In this document: piece after piece, positions 21,201 through 29,464 of the stretch
How positions within the stretch are numbered: position 1 is the stretch's first letter
How the letters are laid out: each line of letters opens with the position of its first letter
Origin: a virus
IMG/VR virus record: IMGVR_UViG_3300046513_000246
Location: 1 to 37,404 of that record
Reading direction: 5' to 3' (one strand)
DNA length: 37,404 nucleotides
The notes under the pieces: generated by a model
The model's input: only the letters and a program-made list of their open reading frames with translations
Told to the model about the DNA's origin: nothing
Database searches by the model: none
Made by a program: the position numbers and the translations under genes

Positions 21201-23477
21201 CACACCAGCATCATGGGCCGCCTTGAAGATGTCGTCGTAGGATTTTTTCGCGTCAATATCAATCGAGGACGCGCCTTTTTGCTCGATCTGGCTACGCTCC
21301 TCTTCCAGCATCTTCAACTTATTGAGGTGCCCCTGGCGCTCCACCTCGGTCAGGCCCGCCACGTTCGCCATCCGACGCTCGAAAATCTGCTTGACCATGT
21401 TCTCGTCAAGAGCATTGGCCGTCATTTTCATGTCGAACTGCTCTTTCGTGATCGAGGCGAGCTTGTACTCGGTGTCGATCGCCGCGGCCGAGCCTTTCAG
21501 CTTGAGCAGATCAAGCTGTTCCTCATCGTTAATCTGCTGCTGGGTGGCCTGGCGGCCCACTGCGCCGATCGACCGCTGGGCAGCGTCGATCTCATCGTTT
21601 GTCTTGCGAATGGCGTCGCGTTTGGCCGCTTCCTGGGCGGCGAAGTCCGGGCCAGCTTCCGACTTGTGTGCTTCGATCAGCTTGAGGCGATCCCTCAGTT
21701 CCTGGATGTGGTAGGCCGCCGAGCTGGCCTTTACCGCATCCCACGACTTGGCCTGCAGCTCGTTTGCCGCGGCTGCATCCTTCTCGGCCTGCGTCAGTTC
21801 CTTCTGCTTCGCGATAGCTGGCTCGAGGGCGTCAAGCTGCGCCTGAACCGCCTTGACAGCAGGGTTCTGTCGCGTCAGCCCGCTGGCCAGGTATTCGGAA
21901 ATCTGGTCGCGCAGGTCTTGCGCCTTCTGATCTGGCTGATCGCGAGTCGTGCCCCACTCCTTGATCTTGTCGATCAGCTTGCTCCACGCGTCGCGCTGGT
22001 CGAGGATGGCCTTCGTCACATATCCGATGTTTTCGGCCTGCTTCGGCATGTGGTCGGCCGCGGCCTTCGCCAGCTCGGTCTGCGCCGCCTGGACCTGACC
22101 GGTACGCTCGAGCGAAGCAATATGCTCGATCTGGGTCGTGGTCAGGAAGTGCATGGAGCTGTTCAATTCCTCAGCACCCTTCAGCGGGTCGGTGAACATC
22201 GAGATCATCTTCGGCGTGATCTCATCGACCGACTGGCCCGTCGACTTGGCGAAATCGCTGATGAAGTGGCTGATCAGGTTGATGGCATCGCCGCCAATCT
22301 TCCCGGAGGACGTCAGCGCGAGCACGATCTCCTTCGCCGCGGCGATGGTAACCTCGTGTGTCTGGGTCATGCTTTCGGCGAGCTGCTCCATGCTCTGGCG
22401 CGAAGCGCCGGCGTAGTTGCTGGTAACCAGGAGCGCATTGTCCATGGCGACCATCTCGTCGTGCCCCTTGGCGATGGCGGCCGCGACGCCGATCGCCGCG
22501 GCGGCAAGCGCCACCATGCCGATATTCATCGGGCTGAACATCTCGGCGGTCATGTGCATACGCTCGGCGAGCACCATGAATGAACCAGGCATTTTCGAGA
22601 AATTGCCGGTCAGTGCCTCGTGGCCCAACACCATCAGCTCGCGCTTGGCGCCGGCCGTCGCGAATGCGCCCTTGTTTGCGCCCTTCTCGATTTCACCGAA
22701 GCCCTCGACGCCTGCCTTCGCCATCAGCGCCTGGGTCTTGGCGATTTCCTCCTCCAGGCCCTCGAATGCCTTGATCGCGGCCGGATCAACGCTGTTACCC
22801 ATCGCCTTACGAAGGTTAGCGAGGTCTGACTGCAGCGCGCGCAGCTTGGTGCCGAACGGATCGTATCGGTCGAGGATCTTCTGCGTCTCGGCCGACAGCG
22901 CCGCCGTGCCGGATTGGGCGACCTTCATGGACGCGGCGACGCCGGCCATGTTTTGTGCCTGCAGGCGCTGGGATTCTGCCCACGTGGCCGAGACGCGCGC
23001 GGCGGACGACTGGGCGGCCGATAGACCTTGCGTTGCCGCTGTCGCCTCATTCATGGCGTTCACTTCAACCATCGAGGCCGCAACCATGTCGCGAATGCGG
23101 GCCGTGGCGTTGGCCTCAGCGACCGCGAGCGCATTGGTCTCAGCGCTGAGGCCGGCCTGGGCGTTCTTCATGCCGTCGAGGCGACCGAGCAAGGCCTGTA
23201 CTTCAGCGCCGACGCCGTTTAGGTTCGCCTTGTACTGCGTCAGCTCCTGGCTGGTCATGCCGAACGTGGCGATCTCCTCCTTCAGCTGCCGTACCAGGCG
23301 CTGGCCTGCATCCGTCGCAGAGCCCGACGACTCGGTGATACCGGTCATGGAGTTGATCATGGACTTGGCCGAGTTGTCGACCACGCGCGCGCCCTCGGCC
23401 ATGTCGGACTTCAATTGCGCCGTGTCGGCGGACATGTTGATGACGAGGCCGCCGACGGTAACTGCACCTGATGGCAT
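18258..23477 (-). CDS. Tape measure protein, 1,739 aa
   Basis: ATG 23477 has TAAGGAAA upstream. The protein is long and Ala/Gln/Lys-rich with many coiled-coil stretches and several hydrophobic segments: MVALAAAAIGVAAAIA (about 330-350), a block near 1,020-1,060 with GWGGFAGVAAMAAVVAGFGVAVSGGGG, and others. It follows G/G-T and precedes the hub gene, the standard place of the tape measure. At roughly 0.15 nm per residue it would set a tail near 260 nm, long for a genome of this size. It may also carry DNA-passage functions in the host envelope. Confidence 0.95.
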   Translation of the reverse strand: MPSGAVTVGGLVINMSADTAQLKSDMAEGARVVDNSAKSMINSMTGITESSGSATDAGQRLVRQLKEEIATFGMTSQELTQYKANLNGVGAEVQALLGRLDGMKNAQAGLSAETNALAVAEANATARIRDMVAASMVEVNAMNEATAATQGLSAAQSSAARVSATWAESQRLQAQNMAGVAASMKVAQSGTAALSAETQKILDRYDPFGTKLRALQSDLANLRKAMGNSVDPAAIKAFEGLEEEIAKTQALMAKAGVEGFGEIEKGANKGAFATAGAKRELMVLGHEALTGNFSKMPGSFMVLAERMHMTAEMFSPMNIGMVALAAAAIGVAAAIAKGHDEMVAMDNALLVTSNYAGASRQSMEQLAESMTQTHEVTIAAAKEIVLALTSSGKIGGDAINLISHFISDFAKSTGQSVDEITPKMISMFTDPLKGAEELNSSMHFLTTTQIEHIASLERTGQVQAAQTELAKAAADHMPKQAENIGYVTKAILDQRDAWSKLIDKIKEWGTTRDQPDQKAQDLRDQISEYLASGLTRQNPAVKAVQAQLDALEPAIAKQKELTQAEKDAAAANELQAKSWDAVKASSAAYHIQELRDRLKLIEAHKSEAGPDFAAQEAAKRDAIRKTNDEIDAAQRSIGAVGRQATQQQINDEEQLDLLKLKGSAAAIDTEYKLASITKEQFDMKMTANALDENMVKQIFERRMANVAGLTEVERQGHLNKLKMLEEERSQIEQKGASSIDIDAKKSYDDIFKAAHDAGVANIASLDQQIAKQREHNAEIGKTKEQIELARQAQVDLDTKQLQSDADYLRDGMAKWDLDEKSRALYEARLSDLDAEISRRRTLAGLLNDGANAEAGAKAAADVAKYLDPTKAQNFGNALKGSLSGAAKSMVDLTSAMSKFGAEQAKNDKARQEAELARKSGTATQVEYLAQIGQINARNTKEQLASYGNMASAAAGFFDEHSRGYQTLMKVSQVFHAAELAMNLASIAPAMAAGAAQFFAQSGWGGFAGVAAMAAVVAGFGVAVSGGGGGPSVAQQRQASQGTGTVLGDGSAKSNSIAKAIELTASNSNTQINYLSGMLTTLQSIQSGIGSFAAKLVQTTNVSNPNVGNLAHGYGTTNLGAADMTLTGAEVGSYFGPIGTAVGAVVGYIASKIPVFQNIFTSIMGGKQSVSDSGFTMQKSSLGNILANGTNAESYADITTSGGWFSSDKHSTQMNSLGADANKQFTQILKSLGDGIEQAGVLLGMNGDDFANRLNSFVVDIGKVSLKGLSGDDLQKALESVFSKLGDQMAQYAIGGLEQFQQVGEGYLQTLTRVATDYAKMDASLASIGKTFGAVGLQSIAARESLIALLGGIDEFQSKTADYAKNFLTTAQQLAPVQKYVTDSLAKMGLGWVSTRQQFAGVVAGLDLTTAAGQDTYAALMNLEGAFAATHAAIVDTTKSAQDIADERKDLQTQLDQLTMTSAQLLAKQRDALDDSNKALFDQVQAAQKVKDAQDAAKTSLGNFITQMKSFATTAKGLNNSLVLGALSTLTPEQQYAEARRQFEQTRQQAAAGDSTAQGNLQSIEQTFLQLSQKLNGGDAQYSSDLAVVMRTNDDLAKWASQSVDVAQASLDALNGSSATLTDISATLTTIAQSVQYLPAAVSGQGVTGLVQAAAPINYSSIGTGNMTALVQEIKALRASNEAMATELKGLRADQQKQTGDLIQAGETSAEKAAEIVVDGVRQASSDAAWASSNSTRKLS

Positions 23478-23495
23478 ATCGATTTCCTTAAAAGA

Positions 23496-24244
23496 TCAGC
23501 GGTGCATGGCGTCGAGGGCCGCGGCCTCCATCAGCTTGATGCCCTGGAATATCTCGGGACGCTTTTCAGCCGGAACGCCCAGGCCTTCATACACAACAGG
23601 AAGTGCACAGAGGTTGAGTCCGACCCGTAGCGGCTCCATGCCTCCGGTCCAGATCCACTGCGTGCTCATGTTCAGAAACACTTCGACGGTGGGCCAGTTT
23701 TCAGACCACACCTCGAAGTGCGGGGGCTTGTCTTCGACACCGATCCAGGCAGCCGCTTCGTCGGACGCAAGGCCCCACAGTTCGAAATCGTCGAGCGCGG
23801 CCTTGCCGTCGTCTTTACCGCCGCGCGCCCAGAACGCGGCGGCTTCCGTCAGTTTTTTGCGCGGGAGCCCGTCACGATCTCGGCCACTGCCGTGTTGATC
23901 GCGCGCAGGATGCTCACGCCATGGACGCCGCGCGCGGCCGTCAGCAGGTTGTCGCGGTTGAATTCGATCGGGGCCTTGTTCTCGTCGACAACCTGCTTCC
24001 AATCCGTCATGGTCTTCAGGATGTTGTCGACCGCGCGCTCTTTCCAGGCGCCGGTCGGCTCGTCGTCCGAAGCGTCCGGCTCGGACAGCTTCGCATCGGC
24101 AGCCAGCGCTTCGCGCTCGTCGTCGTCGAGCTGCTTGAACGTGCCAGTGAATTCGAATTTGTTGATCTTGCCGCCGTCGGCCGGGATCTCGACCTTGACC
24201 GGCCAGTTGATGGTTTTGTCTTTCGAGGAGGTGATGATGAACAT
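23496..24244 (-). CDS. Tail assembly chaperone G-T fusion made by -1 frameshift, 249 aa
   Basis: Ribosomes that shift at A-AAA-AAC (23858-23852) leave the G frame just before its TGA and continue in the T frame to the stop at 23496. Fusion length is about 131 + 118 residues. The T part (LTEAAAFWARGGKDD... WIGVEDKPP... GLNLCALPVVYEGLG) is DUF1799-like, the usual second half of such chaperones. The T frame has no start and ribosome site of its own upstream of this point. The fusion guides tail-tube assembly around the tape measure and is absent from the virion. Confidence 0.85.
23849..24244 (-). CDS. Tail assembly chaperone G-like, 131 aa
   Basis: ATG 24244 follows AAAAGGAAA. The product (TINWPVKVEIPADGGKINKFEFTGTFKQL region, residues about 11-40, then an acidic helical half) is the unshifted form of the lambda gpG-type chaperone. 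Gene position between the tail tube and tape measure and the overlapping T frame support this. It ends SRAKN just after the slippery site. Confidence 0.8.
   Translation of the reverse strand: MFIITSSKDKTINWPVKVEIPADGGKINKFEFTGTFKQLDDDEREALAADAKLSEPDASDDEPTGAWKERAVDNILKTMTDWKQVVDENKAPIEFNRDNLLTAARGVHGVSILRAINTAVAEIVTGSRAKN
23852..23858 (-). other. Programmed -1 frameshift site A-AAA-AAC
   Basis: In the G frame the codons are GCA AAA AAC TGA, so the heptamer A-AAA-AAC fits X-XXY-YYZ exactly. The -1 frame then reads CTG ACG GAA into the DUF1799-like part. A stop directly after the heptamer is typical of lambda-like G/G-T. I could not verify a stimulatory RNA structure by eye. Confidence 0.8.
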
Positions 24245-24348
24245 GATGTTTCCTTTTCGCGTGAGGGTGAATGTGCCCGTGTTCGCCGCCGCGCCCACGC
24301 GAAGGGCGACGGCGGCGAGTCGGTGCTCGGTTGTCGGCTTGCGCCGGA

Positions 24349-25509
24349 TTACATGAAGCAGATGGTCAGTTCGTCGTTGCCGTTCAGCGGCACGAACGTC
24401 TGCTTCAGGGTGATCATCGTGATGCCGTCCTTGTCGCCGTACGTGGGCGACGTCAACTGCTGCTGCGGAGCGTCGATCTTGATCTTGTTGCCGGCAGCGG
24501 TGCCGTGCGTGACCGAGAACGGGCCCAGCACGACGGTCTTCATCAAGGTCCACCAGTCTTTGGCCGCCACCGTCGTCGCTTCGAACGTGATGGAACCGGA
24601 CGGCTGGCGATCCGTCAGGACGACGCCTTCCGAGCCGCCGACCAGCGAACGGAACGCCACGGACGTCGCCAGATCGATGCTGAAATCGCTTACGACGCCG
24701 GCCAGGTAGCCGGAGATGTTCAGTCCGCTGGTGTTCAGGTTGTTGATGGCCAGCGGCGCCGCGAATGAGGTCAGCGTCACGGCTGGGATCGGCGTGTCAG
24801 TCGGCGTCGTGTAGAGGCCCGTGAACGCAAAGCTCCACATCGGGATGCCCTGCGCGCTTGCCTTCATCGATACGGTGCCGCGGGCGCCGAGCATCAGGTG
24901 GCGGATGCCGTCGACGTTGACGTAGAACGCCACCGACTCCAGGTTATTCGACACAGGCTGGTAGACCACTTGGAGCGGGATCGAGTAGACGGTCGTTGCG
25001 CCGGCCGGCGTCGTGAGCGAGGTAGTAAAGGTCGCAACCTTGGTCGCACCGACATAGCTCGAGATGACTGCCGACTGTCCGGCGCCAGCGCCGCCCGTGA
25101 GGTAGACCGTCATGCCGACGTATGCACCGTCGACCGCCGATGCGCCGGCGGCCAGCGTCATCGCGGTTGCACTGCCGGCGGTGGCCGTGCCCGTAACCGC
25201 AGCGGCGAGGGTCGTCGCGGACAGGCCGCAGGCGCGCAGCAGTTCGTCATATGCTGGCGCGGTGCCTGCGGTGCCGGAGCCGGCCACTTCGATGTCAAAG
25301 CTGACCTTGGCGTAGATCGCGGCCAGGACCGACGGGTTGTTGCCCATGTAGGCTTTGACGTTGTTGCGCTGCGCCAGCGTCATCTCCATCGGACTCACGG
25401 TCAGATTGCTCATCAAGAGCGCATCGAGCGTCGCCGACGGGGTCGGGTCTTGGCCGTAGGTGGTTTCGATCTTCGCCAAGATGGCGCGTTTTCGGGTCAG
25501 GAATGGCAT
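24349..25509 (-). CDS. Major tail tube protein, 386 aa
   Basis: ATG 25509 has GGAGTAACC upstream. The N-terminus (TRKRAILAKIETTYGQDPTP) and the C-terminus (SPTYGDKDGITMITLKQTFVPLNGNDELTICF) match the tail tube proteins of this phage group. A Thr/Ala/Gly-rich part at about 110-190 (GAGQSAVISSYVGATKVATF) looks like an inserted surface domain. It would polymerise into hexameric rings around the tape measure. It is encoded just upstream of G/G-T in transcription order. Confidence 0.8.
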   Translation of the reverse strand: MPFLTRKRAILAKIETTYGQDPTPSATLDALLMSNLTVSPMEMTLAQRNNVKAYMGNNPSVLAAIYAKVSFDIEVAGSGTAGTAPAYDELLRACGLSATTLAAAVTGTATAGSATAMTLAAGASAVDGAYVGMTVYLTGGAGAGQSAVISSYVGATKVATFTTSLTTPAGATTVYSIPLQVVYQPVSNNLESVAFYVNVDGIRHLMLGARGTVSMKASAQGIPMWSFAFTGLYTTPTDTPIPAVTLTSFAAPLAINNLNTSGLNISGYLAGVVSDFSIDLATSVAFRSLVGGSEGVVLTDRQPSGSITFEATTVAAKDWWTLMKTVVLGPFSVTHGTAAGNKIKIDAPQQQLTSPTYGDKDGITMITLKQTFVPLNGNDELTICFM

Positions 25510-25511
25510 GG

Positions 25512-25739
25512 TTACTCCGTAGTGGGTTGATCAGCCGGAGCGACCGGCGAAAAAAAACCCGCATCAGCGGGCTGCTCGGATTGCACGACCTCGGTCAAGG
25601 TCAGCGGTTCGGTGACCGGAGGCTGGAACATAGTCAGTTGGTGGTCGTTGTCGCGTTCCTCGGTTCGCTCGACCAGCTCGCGGGCGCCATCGGAATTGAT
25701 GACATAGCTGCCGCCATGGCCGTAGTTTTCGTCGTTCAT
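25512..25739 (-). CDS. Small protein, 75 aa, containing a terminator in its coding end
   Basis: ATG 25739 overlaps the previous stop (ATGA) and the gene ends two bases before the tube-gene start codon. The product is polar and acidic with no recognised family. Residues near the end (PADAGFFSP) are encoded by a terminator hairpin (25550-25571). It lies between the tail-terminator gene and tail tube gene. It may be a small structural or regulatory protein. Confidence 0.55.
   Translation of the reverse strand: MNDENYGHGGSYVINSDGARELVERTEERDNDHQLTMFQPPVTEPLTLTEVVQSEQPADAGFFSPVAPADQPTTE
25550..25571 (-). terminator. Intrinsic terminator inside the 75-aa gene
   Basis: Read leftward: CCCGC, a 4-base loop, GCGGG and eight U. 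It ends inside the reading frame, upstream of the tail tube gene in the same operon. It could tune transcript levels of the tail genes or be bypassed by antitermination. Confidence 0.6.
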
Positions 25740-26143
25740 GCAGTGCCTTCCATGGTTCGATATTTCAGGTTGTAGATCACGCGGGTGATGCCGCGTGCGG
25801 GGTTTTCCTCGTCGATGCCACGCGAGACCGGCCCGATAGCGAGATCGATGACCACGCCGCCCAGCGTGCGATCGGCATACAGCGCTGCGTGCGCGGTCGC
25901 ACGGGCCGATTCAGGCGCCAGCTTGGGCACGGCGCCGTCGGCGCCAACCAGCATCTGCACGGACAGGTTCCAGTACACGAAGCCCATTCCGACGACCGGA
26001 TCGGGGTATTCGTCACCGCAGTCCAGGACAATGCACGGGCCATCTTCGAAGCTGAACAGCGCTTCGGTGTCGTCGCGCACGGCCAAGCCTGCGGCGGTGA
26101 TCGCAGCTTGCATCGCTGCCACGATCTGTTCGGTTTTCGTCAT
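25736..26143 (-). CDS. Tail terminator/minor tail protein, 135 aa
   Basis: ATG 26143 and the 26140 stop overlap (ATGA). The compact alpha/beta sequence (MTKTEQIVAAMQAAI front; FEDGPCIVLDCGDEYPDPVVG centre; GITRVIYNLKYRTME end) and the order after DUF3168 suggest a tail-terminator or tail-completion protein (lambda U-like role). The family name is uncertain. The role is inferred from position and length. Confidence 0.6.
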   Translation of the reverse strand: MTKTEQIVAAMQAAITAAGLAVRDDTEALFSFEDGPCIVLDCGDEYPDPVVGMGFVYWNLSVQMLVGADGAVPKLAPESARATAHAALYADRTLGGVVIDLAIGPVSRGIDEENPARGITRVIYNLKYRTMEGTA

Positions 26144-26538
26144 GCCGGTTCTCTGTAATGGATGGTGAAACTCATGTGGTTGAAGAAGACCTTCACGTCC
26201 GGGTCGTACAGGTCGACGTCGTCCTCGTAGAAGCAGTCGTCGACCGGCACACCGGCCACCGTGATCTTCCGCTTGCGGTCCAGCGCCTTGCGCACGGCCG
26301 ACGCAATCCGCACGGCTTCCGCTCGCGATTGGGCCCAGGTCGAGACCTGCATCGTTGCGTGCGTCAGGCCGGGGCTTGTCAGCGCGCGTCGCGCGGCGCC
26401 GCCGCCGACCTTCTGGAACGTCACCGACGGATACACCGGGGGATCATCCATCACATCGGGATAGATCCGCGTGCCGACCAATGCGACCAGGTCGCTGGAC
26501 GCCTGCAGCAGTCCAAGAATCGCCGCGGGAACACTCAT
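26140..26538 (-). CDS. DUF3168-type tail completion protein, 132 aa
   Basis: I place the start at ATG 26538. The open frame continues to 26739 only as a shadow of the gp10-like gene. The sequence (MSVPAAILGLLQASSDLVALVGTRIYPDVM front; VPVDDCFYEDDVDLYDPDVKVFFNHMSFTIHY end) fits DUF3168 family proteins, encoded between gp10-like and tail tube genes. They complete the head-tail joint or tail end. Both ends overlap neighbours by four bases. Confidence 0.75.
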   Translation of the reverse strand: MSVPAAILGLLQASSDLVALVGTRIYPDVMDDPPVYPSVTFQKVGGGAARRALTSPGLTHATMQVSTWAQSRAEAVRIASAVRKALDRKRKITVAGVPVDDCFYEDDVDLYDPDVKVFFNHMSFTIHYREPA

Positions 26539-27044
26539 TTGACGACCTCGGGCAACCTCGCGCCGATGGCTTGGACCATGACGTCGACCGCTTCCTGCGC
26601 CTTGGCCTGGATAGCGGGCCGCATGAACGGGTGCGCCGGCGTGTTGTTCGTCGACGCGGCACGAATCGCGGTAATGGCAGCCTTGCTCCCCCTCAGGGCC
26701 TGACCGGCCTTGCGGTTGATGTGGCCCTTCTCTACCCAAAGCGCGTAGAACGCGGCGTCGGTACCGAATTTCTTTCTCTGCGCCGACGTCAGGTCGCCCG
26801 CGACCACGTTGAACACCACTCGTGTCGGTGTACCGCGGCGCTGCGTGACACGAATTGAGGCCTTCAATGCGCCGGTGATCTCACTTGGCCCAACGGCCCC
26901 GTCGAAGTTCGCGCGCGCCTGATTCCGGACGACGTTGGCGCCCTGGCGCAGGCCCGACCGCAGGACATTCTTGACCAGCTTGTCGCTGACGCCCTCCATG
27001 CGCATCCGCAGATCGGCCAGCCCTTCTATCTTGAGATCAGCCAT
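26535..27044 (-). CDS. HK97 gp10-like head-tail joining protein, 169 aa
   Basis: ATG 27044 follows AAAGGA. The MADLKIEGLADLRMRMEGVSDKLVKNVLRSGLRQGANVVRNQARANF start, a K(F)GTDAAFYALWVEKGH block (about 86-100) and NTPAHPFMRPAI (about 133-144) are the hallmark features of HK97 gp10-type proteins, which link portal-bound connector rings to the tail. It overlaps its neighbours by four and eight bases. Confidence 0.85.
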   Translation of the reverse strand: MADLKIEGLADLRMRMEGVSDKLVKNVLRSGLRQGANVVRNQARANFDGAVGPSEITGALKASIRVTQRRGTPTRVVFNVVAGDLTSAQRKKFGTDAAFYALWVEKGHINRKAGQALRGSKAAITAIRAASTNNTPAHPFMRPAIQAKAQEAVDVMVQAIGARLPEVVK

Positions 27045-27396
27045 TGGATAGTCCTTTCGTACACATCAGAGTGATCCAGTGACGATCAGGCTCGAGCACG
27101 GCCACGATGTCGTAGGCAACGCTGCCGTGTAGGACACGCATGCTCGGTAACAGCTGCACGTCGGCGCGGCGCCGTAACATAATTTCCGTCTGCACGGCAT
27201 TCTGCGTGCCGCCGGCCGCAACGAACTGGCGTCCGCTGATGTCGCGGATTCGGGCCCACGTCCTGCCCTCGCCGGCGAGAACATTGACCCAGGCATTGAC
27301 CGGTTTATTGAGCTCGTCGCGCGCCGCCGACTTCGCCTGCAGGGTGACCCGCTTGTCGAGAGCGAATGGTTTGTCAACTATCAGTGTTCCGCTCAT
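27037..27396 (-). CDS. Head-tail adaptor (head closure) protein, 119 aa
   Basis: The beta-rich sequence (DKRVTLQAKSAARDELNKPVNAWVNVLAGEGRTWARIRDISGRQF front half; MRVLHGSVAYDIVAVLEPDRHWITLMCTKG end) fits the SPP1 gp16/HK97-type head-closure protein family. ATG 27396 overlaps the connector stop. It sits between the gp6-like connector and gp10-like genes, as expected. Confidence 0.8.
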   Translation of the reverse strand: MSGTLIVDKPFALDKRVTLQAKSAARDELNKPVNAWVNVLAGEGRTWARIRDISGRQFVAAGGTQNAVQTEIMLRRRADVQLLPSMRVLHGSVAYDIVAVLEPDRHWITLMCTKGLSNG

Positions 27397-27956
27397 CCGT
27401 ACACCTTCAGATCATCCAGGAGGCGCCCCACGAAGTTCGACTTCACCGACTCCTTGAACTCCTTGATAAGCGGATCCCACTGCTCAGCCAGTCGCGCGAG
27501 GATGTAGAGCCGCGCGGTCGGCGGAACCGTCGTCGCATCCGGGCCATAACCGGCCGTGTAATCGACCGTGACCGCATTGATGCGTGCGGAGGTCGCAGGC
27601 CACGCCTTGCCGGTGGCCGGTACGACGTAACCCGGCTCCGATACCTTGTCCTCGTAGAAATCGGCCGGGTCGAGGGTTTGTGCTTGTCCGCTGACGTCGA
27701 TGAACTTGACGCTCTCCACGCTGTATGTCGGCGCACTCAATCGGATCGCATCAGGAAACGCGTCCAACGTCACTCGCATAGGGCGGTTGACGAACGCCCT
27801 TCCGGCCAAATGCTCGGCCTCGGCGACAATACCGGCGATCCAGATCGCGATCTGCGAATCAAGGGCGGTATCGTCCTGATCGATGCGGAGCGTGTCTTTG
27901 GCGTCGGCCAGCGTCACCGCCATCACCGCGGGCGGCGAGACTTGTCGTGTGGTCAT
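27393..27956 (-). CDS. Head-tail connector gp6-like protein, 187 aa
   Basis: ATG 27956 overlaps the stop of the repeat-containing gene. The front half (VTLADAKDTLRIDQDDTALDSQIAIWIAGIVAEAEHLAGRAFVN, about 14-59) is the classic HK97 gp6-type connector start with the helical LRID..D motif. The end (LYILARLAEQWDPLIKEF) is also typical. It forms a ring under the portal. Confidence 0.88.
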   Translation of the reverse strand: MTTRQVSPPAVMAVTLADAKDTLRIDQDDTALDSQIAIWIAGIVAEAEHLAGRAFVNRPMRVTLDAFPDAIRLSAPTYSVESVKFIDVSGQAQTLDPADFYEDKVSEPGYVVPATGKAWPATSARINAVTVDYTAGYGPDATTVPPTARLYILARLAEQWDPLIKEFKESVKSNFVGRLLDDLKVYG

Positions 27957-29464
27957 CGAAGATTCCTTTGTGTCGCTGCAGGTCGCCCCGAGCTCGTTGT
28001 GGCCGGCCGGCTGTCGTTGTAATGAGACTTCGCCGCGTAGCCAGAGCCGGCGGGCGCGCGTGCATAGGCGATCTGTGCGCTGTAGCGCAATTGGCCGTCG
28101 GCGCCAATCACCACGAAGGAGCTTGTATCTGCGGTCATGCGCCGTGTGACGCGAAGCACGGCAACAGCACCGGATGCCCCGAACGTCCCAGCGGACGAAG
28201 CCAGGCGACGGCCAGCTGAAAGCGCGACAGCGGTACTAGTCAATCCGAACGCCCCCGTGCCGGCCGATAGCCTCCTGTGCGCCTGCATGGCGGTTGGTGT
28301 ACCCAGCATGCCGAACGTCCCAACCGTGACCGTAAGCGTATACGTCGGTCCGCCTGGCCCAGGCACGGGCGTGTAGACCATCTGTACGGTCCCAGGCGAC
28401 AGCACGAATGCTCCCGGCTGGGCCGACAAACGGCGGGACGCCACCATCGGTGCGGTAGAGGCCTGAATGCCATACGTGCCGGCACCGGCAGCCAGCTTGC
28501 GGGCTGCGATGATCGATGCCGAGCCACCGGCCAGGACGAGGGCTCCGGCGCTGGCGGGCAGGCGCCGCGATGCGATCAGATTCGCTGGCGTCCATCCTGA
28601 CGTCAACGCCCCGGTTGCCGCTACCAGACGGCGGGACGCCGACAACGCGGCTTGCGTAGCCGACAATAGAAACGACGCTGCCGCCGCCTGGAGGACATAG
28701 GCGGCTGAAACTATCCGAGGCATCCATATCCGCCGCGGCGAGGCCCTGAACAACTGCCACGGATTGTCGGCCAGTGATTGCATTTCCGCGTCGGTCAGCG
28801 TGCGGTTCCAGGCCGCGACGAGCGACAGCGAGCCCGTGTTCCAACCCTGCGATGCAGTCTGCCGCGCGCCGACGGTCGGCGCGAATCCCGTACCTACCGC
28901 AACCAGCCCCGACGGTGTTGCGGCGGTGGCTTTGCCGTTCTGGAAAACCGCCGTACGCGTCGGGCTGGCCGTCGCACCCATCGTGAAACCACGCGACATT
29001 TCCGCCACGGTCATCGCGACAGGTGCCGTGGCTTGCCCCGTTACGGCCGCGCTACCGTTGAACGGGATGAAGTCGGCTTTACCGTTCGCCAGCCTGAACT
29101 GGTAATAACGACCAGCCCCGCCGTTATCCATGTCGATCGCGGATTGCGTGATGGCCGCGCTGGTCGCGGTACCAACTGCGAAAAGACTATAGCTCGTGCT
29201 GTTGATGCCGCCCGGCGGCGTGTACAGAATATTCGACGCGGCGCGCGCGCCGGTGCCGATCGGGCTGTTCGACTGCGCGCCGGTCGTGTACGCGGCAGTC
29301 GAAATTACGGCTCCGGTCGAGTTTGCCGCGAAGCCGTACGCCTGATCGGCGTGCGACATGCACAGCACCATGTCGCGCGTGATCGGGTTGTCCCAATCGA
29401 TGAGCTGTGCCTGCCATGGCTGCGGCTGGATGGTCCTCACGCGCTTTCCGGCGATCGCGGCCAT
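27953..29464 (-). CDS. LamG-like protein with about nine 22-residue repeats, 503 aa
   Basis: The N-terminal half (about 1-240, TLTDAEMQSLADNPWQLF at its end) is the concanavalin-like LamG fold seen in phage surface proteins. From about 260 to 460 a 22-residue unit recurs: RRL or RKL/RRM, A/S, two small residues, G-x-F/L/Y, then a small-residue strand and SAS/A-like end. Seven units keep the Arg-Arg-Leu-like start. One is interrupted by a GPGGPT insertion. It is encoded between the connector and small head genes and may be a head or neck fibre. Function is inferred. Confidence 0.6.
   Translation of the reverse strand: MAAIAGKRVRTIQPQPWQAQLIDWDNPITRDMVLCMSHADQAYGFAANSTGAVISTAAYTTGAQSNSPIGTGARAASNILYTPPGGINSTSYSLFAVGTATSAAITQSAIDMDNGGAGRYYQFRLANGKADFIPFNGSAAVTGQATAPVAMTVAEMSRGFTMGATASPTRTAVFQNGKATAATPSGLVAVGTGFAPTVGARQTASQGWNTGSLSLVAAWNRTLTDAEMQSLADNPWQLFRASPRRIWMPRIVSAAYVLQAAAASFLLSATQAALSASRRLVAATGALTSGWTPANLIASRRLPASAGALVLAGGSASIIAARKLAAGAGTYGIQASTAPMVASRRLSAQPGAFVLSPGTVQMVYTPVPGPGGPTYTLTVTVGTFGMLGTPTAMQAHRRLSAGTGAFGLTSTAVALSAGRRLASSAGTFGASGAVAVLRVTRRMTADTSSFVVIGADGQLRYSAQIAYARAPAGSGYAAKSHYNDSRPATTSSGRPAATQRNLR

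Noticed and set aside
20145-22583. 812-aa rightward reading frame
   Set aside because: It is a shadow of the tape measure gene caused by biased G+C codon use, with Arg/Leu-rich low-complexity sequence.
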